Assembly: GCA_016721465.1 (NCBI GenBank)
Contig: JADKIA010000017.1
Location: 1 to 16,167, forward strand
Direction: 5' to 3'
DNA: 16,167 nt
DNA from: Ideonella sp.
Lineage (GTDB): Bacteria > Pseudomonadota > Gammaproteobacteria > Burkholderiales > Burkholderiaceae_C
Of the stretch, positions 9,461-16,167 are shown piece by piece (position 1 is the first letter of the stretch; each line of letters opens with the position of its first letter). The translations under genes were made by a program, and so were the position numbers. The notes below the pieces were generated by a model. It searched no databases and was not told where the DNA came from. It worked only from the letters and a program-made list of their open reading frames with translations.

Positions 9461-10092
9461 ATGATCACCCTCTACGACTGCAGCACCGCCCCCAGCCCGC
9501 GCCGCGCGCGCATCCTGCTCGCCGAGAAAGGCATCGCCCACGAGACCGTGCAGGTCGACCTGCGCAGCGGCGAACAATTGAGCGAGGCCTTCCGCCGGGT
9601 GAACCCGCAATGCACCGTGCCGGCGCTGCGCACCGAGGACGGCGCCGTGCTCACCGACAACGCCGCCATCACCGCCTACCTGAGGCGCGCTACCCGCAGC
9701 CGCCGCTGCTGGGCGGCACGCCGATCGAGAAGGCCGAGATCGCCAGCTGGAACTGGCGCATCGAGTTCGAGGGCTTGATGGCGATTGCTGAAGCCCTGCG
9801 CAACAGCGCCCCGGCCATGGCCAACCGCGCGCTGCCCGGCCCGGTGGACTACCCGCAGATCCCCGAGCTGGCCCAGCGCGGGCTGGCCCGTGTGCAGCAG
9901 TTCTTTGCCACGCTCGACACGCGCCTGGCCGGCCGCGATTTCATCGCCACCGATCGATTCAGCATTGCCGACATCACCGCCGTGGTGGCCGTGGACTTTG
10001 CGCGCGTGGTGAAGGTGCGCGTGGACGAGCGGCATGCGCACCTGATGCGCTGGCGGGCGGCGATGGCACTGAGGCCGGCGATGGCACTGTAG
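9461..10092 (+). CDS. Glutathione S-transferase family protein, one frameshift
   Basis: This is a cytosolic GST of about 210 residues. The N-terminal thioredoxin-like domain begins MITLYDCSTAPSPRRARILL, with the putative catalytic Ser/Cys in the CSTAPSPRR turn, followed by VNPQCTVPALRTEDG with the cis-Pro and LTDNAAITAYL at the usual glutathione gamma-glutamyl site. The C-terminal helical domain resumes after a missing G near 9683 as EARYPQPPLLGG and includes GLARVQQFFATLDTRLAGRD and FSIADITAVVAVDFA, the conserved N-capping helix. It ends RPAMAL before TAG at 10090-10092. A 14-bp direct repeat (10058-10071 and 10076-10089) makes the end read AAMALRPAMAL. The substrate is unknown. It follows yghU closely and is probably co-transcribed. 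Confidence 0.9.
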
Positions 10093-10514
10093 GGTGGCGC
10101 TGCGACTTTGGCCTGCCACTCTGGTGTGCCATTTCTAACTCTCGATCGGTCGCAATGCCGTCGCCTGCCGAGCGGCCATGCACCTGGCAGGTTGGTGAAT
10201 GCTGTACAGGATCGTTCTCAACCGCCAGCAAGGGGCGCCAGCCAGCAGGCGACCTCCAACGCCGTCGACCCAGTGCCTTTGCAAACAGAGACGTCGCCGG
10301 CAGAAGCGGGCCTCGCCGAATTGGGGCTGGCCAGGGACTGGCGCATTTCGCCGGGACCGTCGACACTCGTGTGGCGCTGGCCTTCACGCAAGGCCACAAC
10401 CAGGGCGTTTCGTACTCTGCACGGCAACCCCTGGGCGAGAGGAACCGGCGCGTTCGAGTTCCAGCCTCTCACGTCCTGCCCGCGTCTCCCACCACCGTCG
10501 AAAGGCATCCGGTC
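10093..10514. other. Intergenic region upstream of the effector cassette, no gene supported
   Basis: This stretch of 422 bp follows the GST. Several short frames cross it on both strands, but all look like shadow translations rich in Arg, Pro and Ser. Composition is somewhat less regular than the coding parts. I looked for PIP-type (TTCGC-N15-TTCGC) and hrp-type (GGAACC-N16-CCAC) boxes and found only single half-sites, such as TTCGC at 10347 and GGAACC at 10441. GAAAGG at 10500-10505 can serve as the ribosome site of the next gene. A promoter for the cassette is expected here but not located. Confidence 0.4.
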
Positions 10515-10745
10515 ATGAGCGATGAAGTCACGAAAAAGGACCTGCAGTCCCTCCAGGGCTATTGCAACAAGCAGATCGCCGAGGTGAAGAAACTCGTCAG
10601 TGATCTCGAAACCAAGTCCGCGCGCGATCTCGACAAGGGCTTGTGTGAAGAGAACAAGATCACCGTCAACGTCAACCTCACCCTGCGCAAACGGCTCGAC
10701 GAGGTCGAGGCTCGGCTCGCACAACTCGAGAAGCGGGTCCTCTGA
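10515..10745 (+). CDS. Small coiled-coil hypothetical protein (76 aa)
   Basis: I do not recognise this gene. It is an intact 76-residue, highly charged, probably all-helical protein beginning MSDEVTKKDLQSLQGYCNK. It shows heptad-like spacing in QIAEVKKLVSDLE (residues 19-31) and again in LRKRLDEVEARLAQLEKRVL at the C-terminus, separated by a polar stretch around residues 40-56 with one Cys. There is no signal peptide or membrane segment, so it is cytosolic unless exported by a dedicated system. GAAAGG precedes the ATG by about 9 nt. It lies 265 bp upstream of the patatin-type effector in the same direction. Its coiled-coil form and position suggest an accessory role in the same cassette (for example a second small chaperone or regulator), but this is inference only. 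Confidence 0.7.
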   Translation: MSDEVTKKDLQSLQGYCNKQIAEVKKLVSDLETKSARDLDKGLCEENKITVNVNLTLRKRLDEVEARLAQLEKRVL

Positions 10746-10964
10746 GCAAGGCTCAGGCGCACACGGCAGACTTGCGCAGCGTCCGTTGCGCATTCTGGTG
10801 ATCCCGCACCGCGCTGCCGCGCGGGCACCGGCAGGGTTTCGCGGCCAAGCTCGGCATCGGCGTTGGCCAGGCGCAGTTCGCCTGGACACCCCCATGCACG
10901 GTCGGCATACTGGCCCGGTCATGCAAGTGTGGCTTGGTCACTTTGCCTGATCCCGTTGGGGGCG

Positions 10965-10982
10965 GGCCGGAATTGCCCGGCC
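10965..10982 (+). other. Short hairpin upstream of the patatin gene
   Basis: GGCCGG at 10965-10970 and CCGGCC at 10977-10982 can pair around a 6-nt loop (AATTGC), ending 28 nt before the effector ATG. It has no T-tract, so it is not a standard terminator. It could be a leader structure affecting translation, or chance in GC-rich DNA. Confidence 0.25.
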
Positions 10983-11010
10983 TCTGGGTACCGTGCGCAA
11001 AAGGGCAAGG

Positions 11011-14000
11011 ATGGGCGAAGCAGAAGGGCAGGACGCGGGCAGTGGCTTGAAGGCGCAATGGGGTGTCACCGACCCCCAGGCGCCAAAGGCCGGCGACCCC
11101 GGTTCGGGCGAGCAGGGGTCTCGATTCCGCGAGGAATTCGAGGCGGCGGTCGCGTCGATCAACGAGAGCCTGCAGTCGGTGAAGACCAGCGCAGAGGCGG
11201 CACAGCATCAAGCCATGGATGGCCTGCGGCAGCAACTGGTCGCGCAGTTCCAGCGCACCCTGGGCAAGGTGGACCCGGCCAACCCGGCCCAGGCCCAGGC
11301 CGACATCGACAGTGTGCTCGGTGCCGCGCAGGCACTGAAGTCGCGCGCCACGAGCACGGCCCAGGAGGCCACCGCGGCGCTGGCCAAATGGCAAGAGCGA
11401 GCCGCCGAGTTCGAGGCCGGCGTGGCGCAAGTCGTGGAGATGAATGACGGCGGCTATGCCAAGGCCGCGCCGTTCCAGGCGGTGGCCGATGCGATCCGGG
11501 CGCGCGTGGACGGGCGCAAGATCGCCGAGGCGCTGGCCAGCGTCGACCGCTTTCTGCAGCCCCTGGCCAGCGCCTACGCCGACTACCAGAAGCAGAAATC
11601 GGCGGATGCGCCGGGCCTGTTCGGCTCGATCGCCAATGCCGTCTCGGGCGCTGTGGACGAGGCCGCCGGTGTGGTCGGTGGTGTGGCCGATGGTGCAGCC
11701 AAGGCCGTCGGCAAGGCGGTCGGCAAGGCCGCCGATGTGGTCGGTGGTGTGGCCGATGGTGCAGCCAAGGCCGTCGGCAAGGCGGCCGATCAGGTTCGCG
11801 GCGTCGCCGCGCAGGTGGCGGGCCAGGCGGCCGACGCCGCGGTGGGGGCCGTGCATGCGGCGGGCAACGCGGTCATTGGCGCGGCGAACAGCGTTGGCGA
11901 CTCCGCCGATTCGGTCGGTGGGGACGTGGGCGAGGTCTATGGCGCTGCCATGGGGGCCGAGCTTGGTGGGGTCATCGGTGGTGTCAAGGGCCTTGTCAAA
12001 GGCAGCGCCAAGGCGCCGTCGCCGGGCCCGTGGGCGCGGGTGCCGGGGTGTCGTGGCCGGGGCGATGGGCGCGCTGGAAGGCGGCGCCCAGGGCGAGTCG
12101 TTCGGCCAGGCCGCCGGCGGCGATGCGGGTGAGTTCATCGGCGGCAAGATCGCTGGAGCGGCCCGCTGGGTGGCCGGGGCGGTGGGCGCGGCGATGGGCA
12201 AGCCGCCCGCAGCGCCGCCTGCCTCCTTGCAGGATCGCCCCGTTCCGGTGCGCCGATCACCGCCAAGCCGCCGGTCGACTTCAAGCCCGTCAAGGGGGCC
12301 GACGGCAAGACGCTGCAGGTCGGCCAGGCGGCGAATGGCAGCGTCACGCTGCTCGCGCCACCGCCGAAGATCGAGACGATCACCTTCTCTGGCGGCGGTG
12401 GCAAGGGGCGCTGCGCTGCCCGGCGCCGTCGCGCGCTCGAAGACTCCGGCGTGTTGAAGGACGTGAAGACGGTGACCGGCGCCTCGGTCGGGTCCATGAC
12501 GGCGGCGCTGGTGGCGGGTGGCATCACCGCCGACGAGTTCGAGGAGATTGGCAATCGCGAGGGGTTGTCCGACCAGATCAAGGGCGGCAAGAACATGGCC
12601 GAAGTGCTGTTCGACGGCGGCCTGTCCGGCGACGGGCTCGAGGACGTCGTGCGCAAGGAGCTGTCGCGCAGCGTGAGCAAGCGCATCGTGGACTACGTCA
12701 AGGCGCAAGGCACGGCCGGCACGCCGCCCGATCCGCATGTGCTGGACATCGCGCGCAAGTTGGCCGATGGCCAGCAAGGCGTGACTTTCCGCGATCTGCG
12801 CGACCTGTCGAAGGTGATCCCCCAGATCAAGGAAGTGGCCATTTCGGGCTCCTACATGTCCGAGGTCGACCCGAAGTCCGGGAACCCGGTGAAGGGCACC
12901 GAACAGTCGCAGCTCGTGATGTTCGATGCCGACACCCAACCCGACCTCGAGGTCGCGCTGGCCGTGCACGCGTCGGCGTCGCTGCCGCCGGTGTTCAAGC
13001 CGGTCGACATCAAGCTGGCCAATGGCACGACCGCCCGCTTCCAGGATGGCGGCGTGCTGAACAATGCGCCGACGCCGGAAAGCATCGGCGCCGAACGGCA
13101 ACTCGACCCGATGCCCGACAGCGGCGGCATGACCTTCATCTTCGAGGACGAAAACAGCCGCGACGTGATGAAGGGCGAGGCTTCGCCGAAGCGCAGCCGC
13201 ATCAACGATTTCTTCACCGGCGCCGAGAACAGCGCCGCCGACTACGCCAAGAACCGCGCCCTGGCCGACCGGCCGCAGGATGTGGTGATGCTGCCGCTGA
13301 CCTTCACCGTGCCGCCAGACGAGGAAGGCGACGACCCCGAGACGAAGGACTTCACCGGCTTTCGCAGGGCACGCTCAACTTCGACATGGCGCGCGACGAC
13401 AAGCTGAAGCTGCAGTCGCTCGCCAACGAGGCCACCAGCGATTTCCTCAAGAGCCGCGGCGAGCCGCAGCCGCGTGAATTTGCATCGATGGAGCAGATGC
13501 TGATGAGCGTGCCGCACGACGACCTGGTCGCGATGGCCGGCGACGCCTTGACGGGCGCGCGCGAGGCGCTGGACTTCCGCGACCAGGTCTGCGCCGAGGT
13601 CGCGGGCCTGCTCCCGCTGGTGCAGGCGAGTCCGAACGCCGCAGCGGCGGCGCAAGACCCCAAGGTGAAGGCGGTGCTCGCACGACTCGACCAGCTCGCG
13701 ACGAGTGCGGACCGCCAGGCCGTGGTGGCGCGCGAGATGAACCGCTCGCCCCGCCTCGACGGCCTGATCGAGGCCGCGCGCTCACCCGACTGCAGCGACA
13801 CGCTGAAGGCCTGCTCGGCAGTCAACGACGCACTGCGCGCCCGCACGCACGCCAGGAGGTGCTGCGCGAGGGGGTCGACCCGAAGATGGTGCGCACCGAC
13901 GCCGACGGCGTCGATGGCAACCTGCTGGTGATGGTCGACAACCGCTTGCGTGCCGCGACCTCGCCGGCCGAGGTCAACGACGCCTTGCAACTGGCCATCC

Positions 14001-14086
14001 AGCACTTCCGCAAGCGGCGCGACCTGCTCGGCCTGAAAGGCCACAAGGCGTTCGCCAAAGACCTCGAAGACCGATTGATGAAGTGA
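11011..14086 (+). CDS. ExoU/VipD-like patatin phospholipase, candidate secreted effector, frameshifted
   Basis: This is a candidate cytotoxic lipid acyl hydrolase of about 1,026 residues after repair. The ATG at 11011 follows AAGGG by 6 nt. Domains in order are a charged helical/coiled-coil N-terminus (about residues 30-195), an Ala/Gly/Val-rich segment of amphipathic or glycine-zipper type (about 200-410) with a 66-bp tandem duplication, and then a patatin domain. That domain has the oxyanion motif GGGGKG (12391-12408), the nucleophile elbow GASVG with Ser at 12484-12486, and DGG with the catalytic Asp at 13045-13047. A helical C-terminal region of about 330 residues follows, ending KDLEDRLMK. 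Single-base deletions near 12012, 12050, 12238, 12435, 13370 and 13850 and one insertion near 12407 break the frame. Restoring all seven gives exactly 1,027 codons, which supports sequencing error. There is no signal peptide. The chaperone-like gene 13 nt downstream suggests type III export. A type VI lipase or a cytosolic patatin are alternatives. Confidence 0.82.
11660..11785 (+). repeat. Recent 66-bp tandem duplication inside the effector gene
   Basis: Positions 11660-11719 and 11726-11785 match at 59 of 60 bases by direct reading, with a period of 66 bp (22 residues). The unit encodes AADVVGGVADGAAKAVGKA, with G for D in the first copy. The offset is a multiple of three, so the frame is kept. 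Near identity implies a recent copy-number change in the Ala/Gly-rich segment. Confidence 0.92.
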
Positions 14087-14089
14087 AGC

Positions 14090-14095
14090 AAGGAA
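14090..14095 (+). promoter_or_regulatory. Ribosome binding site of the chaperone gene
   Basis: AAGGAA lies in the 13-nt gap between the effector stop (14084-14086) and the ATG at 14100, with 4 nt spacing. This supports translation of both genes from one mRNA. Confidence 0.7.
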
Positions 14096-14099
14096 CCCC

Positions 14100-14492
14100 A
14101 TGATCACACCGCAAACCCGCGCGCTGTTCGATGCCCTGGCCAAGGAGCTGGGCCTGCCGGCATTCGAGCCCGACGCCGCAGGCGGCATTGCGCTGACCGT
14201 CGGCAGCAAGACGAAGGTGTTTGTCTTCGGCCAGTCCGACGGCTTCCTGCTGCTCGCAGTGCCGGCCGTCGCCCTGCCGAAGGAGCCCGACTACGCCACC
14301 ATGCAATGGCTGCTGCACCGCAACTTCTACGACTCCGACTTGGCGCCGTTCCGCATCGCCACCGATGCCGGCGGCACGATCCTGTTGTGGGGCCGGGTGC
14401 CGGTGGAAGGCATGACCGGCGCGGCCCTCGCCGGACTGGTGGACGCGGTTGCCAGCGAAGCCCACCGCATCCGGGACGAGGTCGACGGCTGA
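14100..14492 (+). CDS. CesT/Tir-family type III secretion chaperone-like protein
   Basis: This intact 130-residue protein is probably a class I secretion chaperone that keeps its cognate effector partly unfolded and soluble in the cytosol before export. The pattern fits the alpha-beta-beta-beta-alpha-beta-beta-alpha CesT fold. It has an N-terminal amphipathic helix TRALFDALAKELGLPAF (6-22), strands GGIALTVGS, KTKVFVFGQ and FLLLAVPAVAL, and a middle helix YATMQWLLHRNFYDSD like the LLxxNL dimer helix of the family. Strands FRIATDAGGTILLWGRVPV and a C-terminal helix LAGLVDAVASEAHRIRDEV follow. Size (about 14 kDa) and the acid-rich C-terminus also fit. It lies 13 nt behind the patatin gene with its own ribosome site, the same order as exoU-spcU. 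The call rests on fold pattern and context. A search against the CesT profile could overturn it. Confidence 0.72.
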   Translation: MITPQTRALFDALAKELGLPAFEPDAAGGIALTVGSKTKVFVFGQSDGFLLLAVPAVALPKEPDYATMQWLLHRNFYDSDLAPFRIATDAGGTILLWGRVPVEGMTGAALAGLVDAVASEAHRIRDEVDG

Positions 14493-14587
14493 TGCGGGCG
14501 TCGACCAGGGTTTGAGCCACGTTGCCGGGGTCCGAGCCCCGTTCGTGTCGACCTGAAACCGTTGCAAGGTTCGTGTCGCTGGCCGCT

Positions 14588-16167
14588 TCATTCGGCCATT
14601 GGACGCCGGGCCGGCGCCGTGAACCATTTGGATTCCGGCACGAGCTTCGGCGTGGCCGGGTCGTCGTAGTAGTTGGGCGACATGATCTGCACGCCGAAGC
14701 GGTTGAACATGTCCTGGATGGAGGCGTTCAGATCGCTGCTCACGCGGGCGCGGATCGCCGGGTCCGTGGCATCCACACAGACCACCAGCCGGTAGGCCAC
14801 GTACGAATCGGACAGCGAGGTCTGCACCACACAGGGTGCGGGCTCACGGGCAATTTCGGTGATCGGCTTGGCTGCGTCGATCAACAGCGCATGTACCTGC
14901 CGCCAAGGGGTGTCGTAACCGATGGTGATGTTGGCGTGGAGCACGAAGCCTCCGCGCGGCGCCTCGCGCGAGAAGTTGCGGGTGATGTTGCCCAGCACCA
15001 GGGCATTGGGCAAGGCGAACTCCGCGCCCAGACCGGCCCGCAGGCGCGTCACGAACAGGCCGATCTCGGTGACCGTGCCCTCGCAATCGAGGATGCGCAC
15101 GTATTCGCCCAGCGACAAGGCCCGCGTGTAGACCAGGATCACGCCACTGGCCACCTGCCCGACCAGGCCCGATGCGCCGATCGACACCATGATGCCGAGG
15201 ATGACGGACAGGCCCTTGAAAGCCTCGGTCTGCGCGCCCGGCAGGTAGGGGTAGGCCATGGCCAGCGCAAACAGCCACAGCGAGGCATTGACGATGTGGC
15301 GCGTCGCGGGCGCGGTGTGCGAATCGAGCATGCCCAGCTTCAGGCGTCCCGAGGCCACGTGGCTGAACAGCTCGCCCGACACCTGGGTGCTGATCCAGGC
15401 CACCAGGAAGATCAGGGCCGCGACGAACATGCCGGGCAGTGACGAACCCACCGAGTTCAGGCTCTGCAGCATCAGCTCGGCAAAGGCACGGAACAGGCCC
15501 TCGCCCATGGCGCGGGTGTGGGCAAACTGGTTCAGCGCATAGACCAGGAAGACGAACAGCGCCAGCAGGCTGAGCAGCCAGGCCAGCAGCACGCAGGAGC
15601 GTGAGGCCACCCCCAGAAAGATCGGCGAGATGCGCGAGGCGAGTGCCTCGTCGCGAATGGCCTGCACGCCCTTGGCCAGCCGCGTGGTCACCGCGTCGCG
15701 GATCCAGCGCGATGCCTTCCAAACCGCAAACAGCGCGGCCAGCAGCACCACCAGGGCCACCAGCACGTGGGTGGCGGCCGTGAGGCTGGCGCGCGGGTTG
15801 CGGCGCTCGCGGGCCTCGCGCCAGGCGGTCTGCAGCACATGCGATGCGGCATTGGCGAGGCTGTCCGCCGTCTCGTCGGACGGTTTCGGGGCATCGCCCG
15901 GCACCACCAGGAACAGCGGCTGGCTGTCGAGTTCGACCATCACGCCGTGCTCTTGCGACTTCACCGAGGTCCAGCCCTCGCCGCCCAGGTCGAATGCCCG
16001 CAGCACCTTTGTGCGTGCGCCTTCGGCGCGCTCGGCTGGCGTGAAGGAGCCCAGCGAGGCCCGGAAGACGTGGATCGTGCGGTTGCCGATGACCAGTGGC
16101 GCCTCGGGCAACTCGCCTGACTGCGCCGCCGATGCGCCCAGAGCCAGACATTGAAGCATCATGGCCA
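14588..16167 (-). CDS. MscS-family mechanosensitive ion channel, N-terminus at window edge
   Basis: This is an inner-membrane channel that opens under membrane tension and releases solutes after hypo-osmotic shock. The reading frame is unbroken for 524 residues to the TGA (complement 14588-14590). From the first Met seen (complement 16160-16162), QCLALGASAAQS looks like the end of a signal peptide, so the true start probably lies beyond the window. A periplasmic domain of about 110 residues (LVIGNRTIHVFRASL onward) precedes hydrophobic segments near 128-148, 187-209, 243-262, 291-306 and 315-340. The pore helix region VSIGASGLVGQVASGVIL shows the Gly/Ala pattern of MscS TM3. It is followed by the beta domain with LGEYVRILDCEGTVTEIGLF, then LPNALVLGNITRNFS and a C-terminal alpha/beta domain ending RRPMAE. 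It converges on the chaperone gene with a 95-bp gap and is probably unrelated in function. Confidence 0.9.
   Translation of the reverse strand, partial: AMMLQCLALGASAAQSGELPEAPLVIGNRTIHVFRASLGSFTPAERAEGARTKVLRAFDLGGEGWTSVKSQEHGVMVELDSQPLFLVVPGDAPKPSDETADSLANAASHVLQTAWREARERRNPRASLTAATHVLVALVVLLAALFAVWKASRWIRDAVTTRLAKGVQAIRDEALASRISPIFLGVASRSCVLLAWLLSLLALFVFLVYALNQFAHTRAMGEGLFRAFAELMLQSLNSVGSSLPGMFVAALIFLVAWISTQVSGELFSHVASGRLKLGMLDSHTAPATRHIVNASLWLFALAMAYPYLPGAQTEAFKGLSVILGIMVSIGASGLVGQVASGVILVYTRALSLGEYVRILDCEGTVTEIGLFVTRLRAGLGAEFALPNALVLGNITRNFSREAPRGGFVLHANITIGYDTPWRQVHALLIDAAKPITEIAREPAPCVVQTSLSDSYVAYRLVVCVDATDPAIRARVSSDLNASIQDMFNRFGVQIMSPNYYDDPATPKLVPESKWFTAPARRPMAE

Noticed and set aside
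10340..10460. Possible PIP box (TTCGC-N15-TTCGC) or hrp box (GGAACC-N16-CCAC) upstream of the cassette
   Set aside because: Only single half-sites occur (TTCGC at 10347, GGAACC at 10441). No second half was found at the required spacing.
10753..13101. A 782-codon open frame on the minus strand
   Set aside because: It lies antisense to the patatin gene, whose motifs and catalytic residues are clear. The minus reading is Arg/His/Gly/Leu-rich low complexity, typical of antisense frames in GC-rich DNA.
11011..14492. Type VI lipase effector with immunity protein
   Set aside because: No VgrG, PAAR, Hcp or Rhs gene is present, and neither small neighbour has the signal peptide or lipobox expected of a periplasmic immunity protein. 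Kept only as an alternative.
14493..14587. Terminator between the converging chaperone and MscS genes
   Set aside because: GGGG-TCCGAG-CCCC could form only a 4-bp stem and no T-tract follows. GTCGAC occurs twice but is itself palindromic and short.

Overview
The window is GC-rich DNA, roughly two-thirds G+C by eye, from what is most likely a Burkholderiales-type betaproteobacterium. That placement rests on base composition, codon use and gene families, not on a marker gene. No rRNA, tRNA, CRISPR array, insertion sequence or phage gene was seen. Most long genes carry one-base indels, mainly deletions in G/C runs. The encoded protein families resume in another frame right after each indel, so sequencing error is a better explanation than gene decay. 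The mechanosensitive channel and the small chaperone are intact.

Layout. Positions 1-2901 (+) hold a badly frame-disrupted EmrA/EmrB-type multidrug efflux pair. Positions 2942-5684 (-) hold a periplasmic class C-type serine hydrolase followed, 7 nt later, by a malate/L-lactate dehydrogenase-family oxidoreductase. Diverging from these, an M81 (MlrC-like) metallopeptidase occupies 5848-7336 (+) and ends at a strong hairpin terminator. Positions 7387-8132 (-) hold a six-loop EF-hand protein built from an internal duplication. Positions 8551-10092 (+) hold two glutathione S-transferase family genes in tandem, the first of them yghU.

The most interesting part is 10515-14492 (+). It has a 76-residue coiled-coil protein, then a reconstructed ~1,026-residue protein with an ExoU/VipD-like patatin phospholipase domain (GGGGKG, GASVG, DGG). 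That protein begins with a coiled coil and a long Ala/Gly-rich segment containing a nearly perfect 66-bp tandem duplication. Thirteen nucleotides downstream is a 130-residue protein with the look of a CesT/Tir-family type III secretion chaperone. The order effector then chaperone matches exoU-spcU of Pseudomonas aeruginosa. This suggests an undescribed secreted phospholipase toxin and its dedicated chaperone, lying away from any visible secretion apparatus genes. A convergent MscS-family channel (14588-16167, -) closes the window and runs off its right edge at the N-terminus.

The left part looks like ordinary accessory metabolism and detoxification (efflux, hydrolase, dehydrogenase, peptidase, GSTs). 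The right part looks like a host- or protist-directed virulence cassette.
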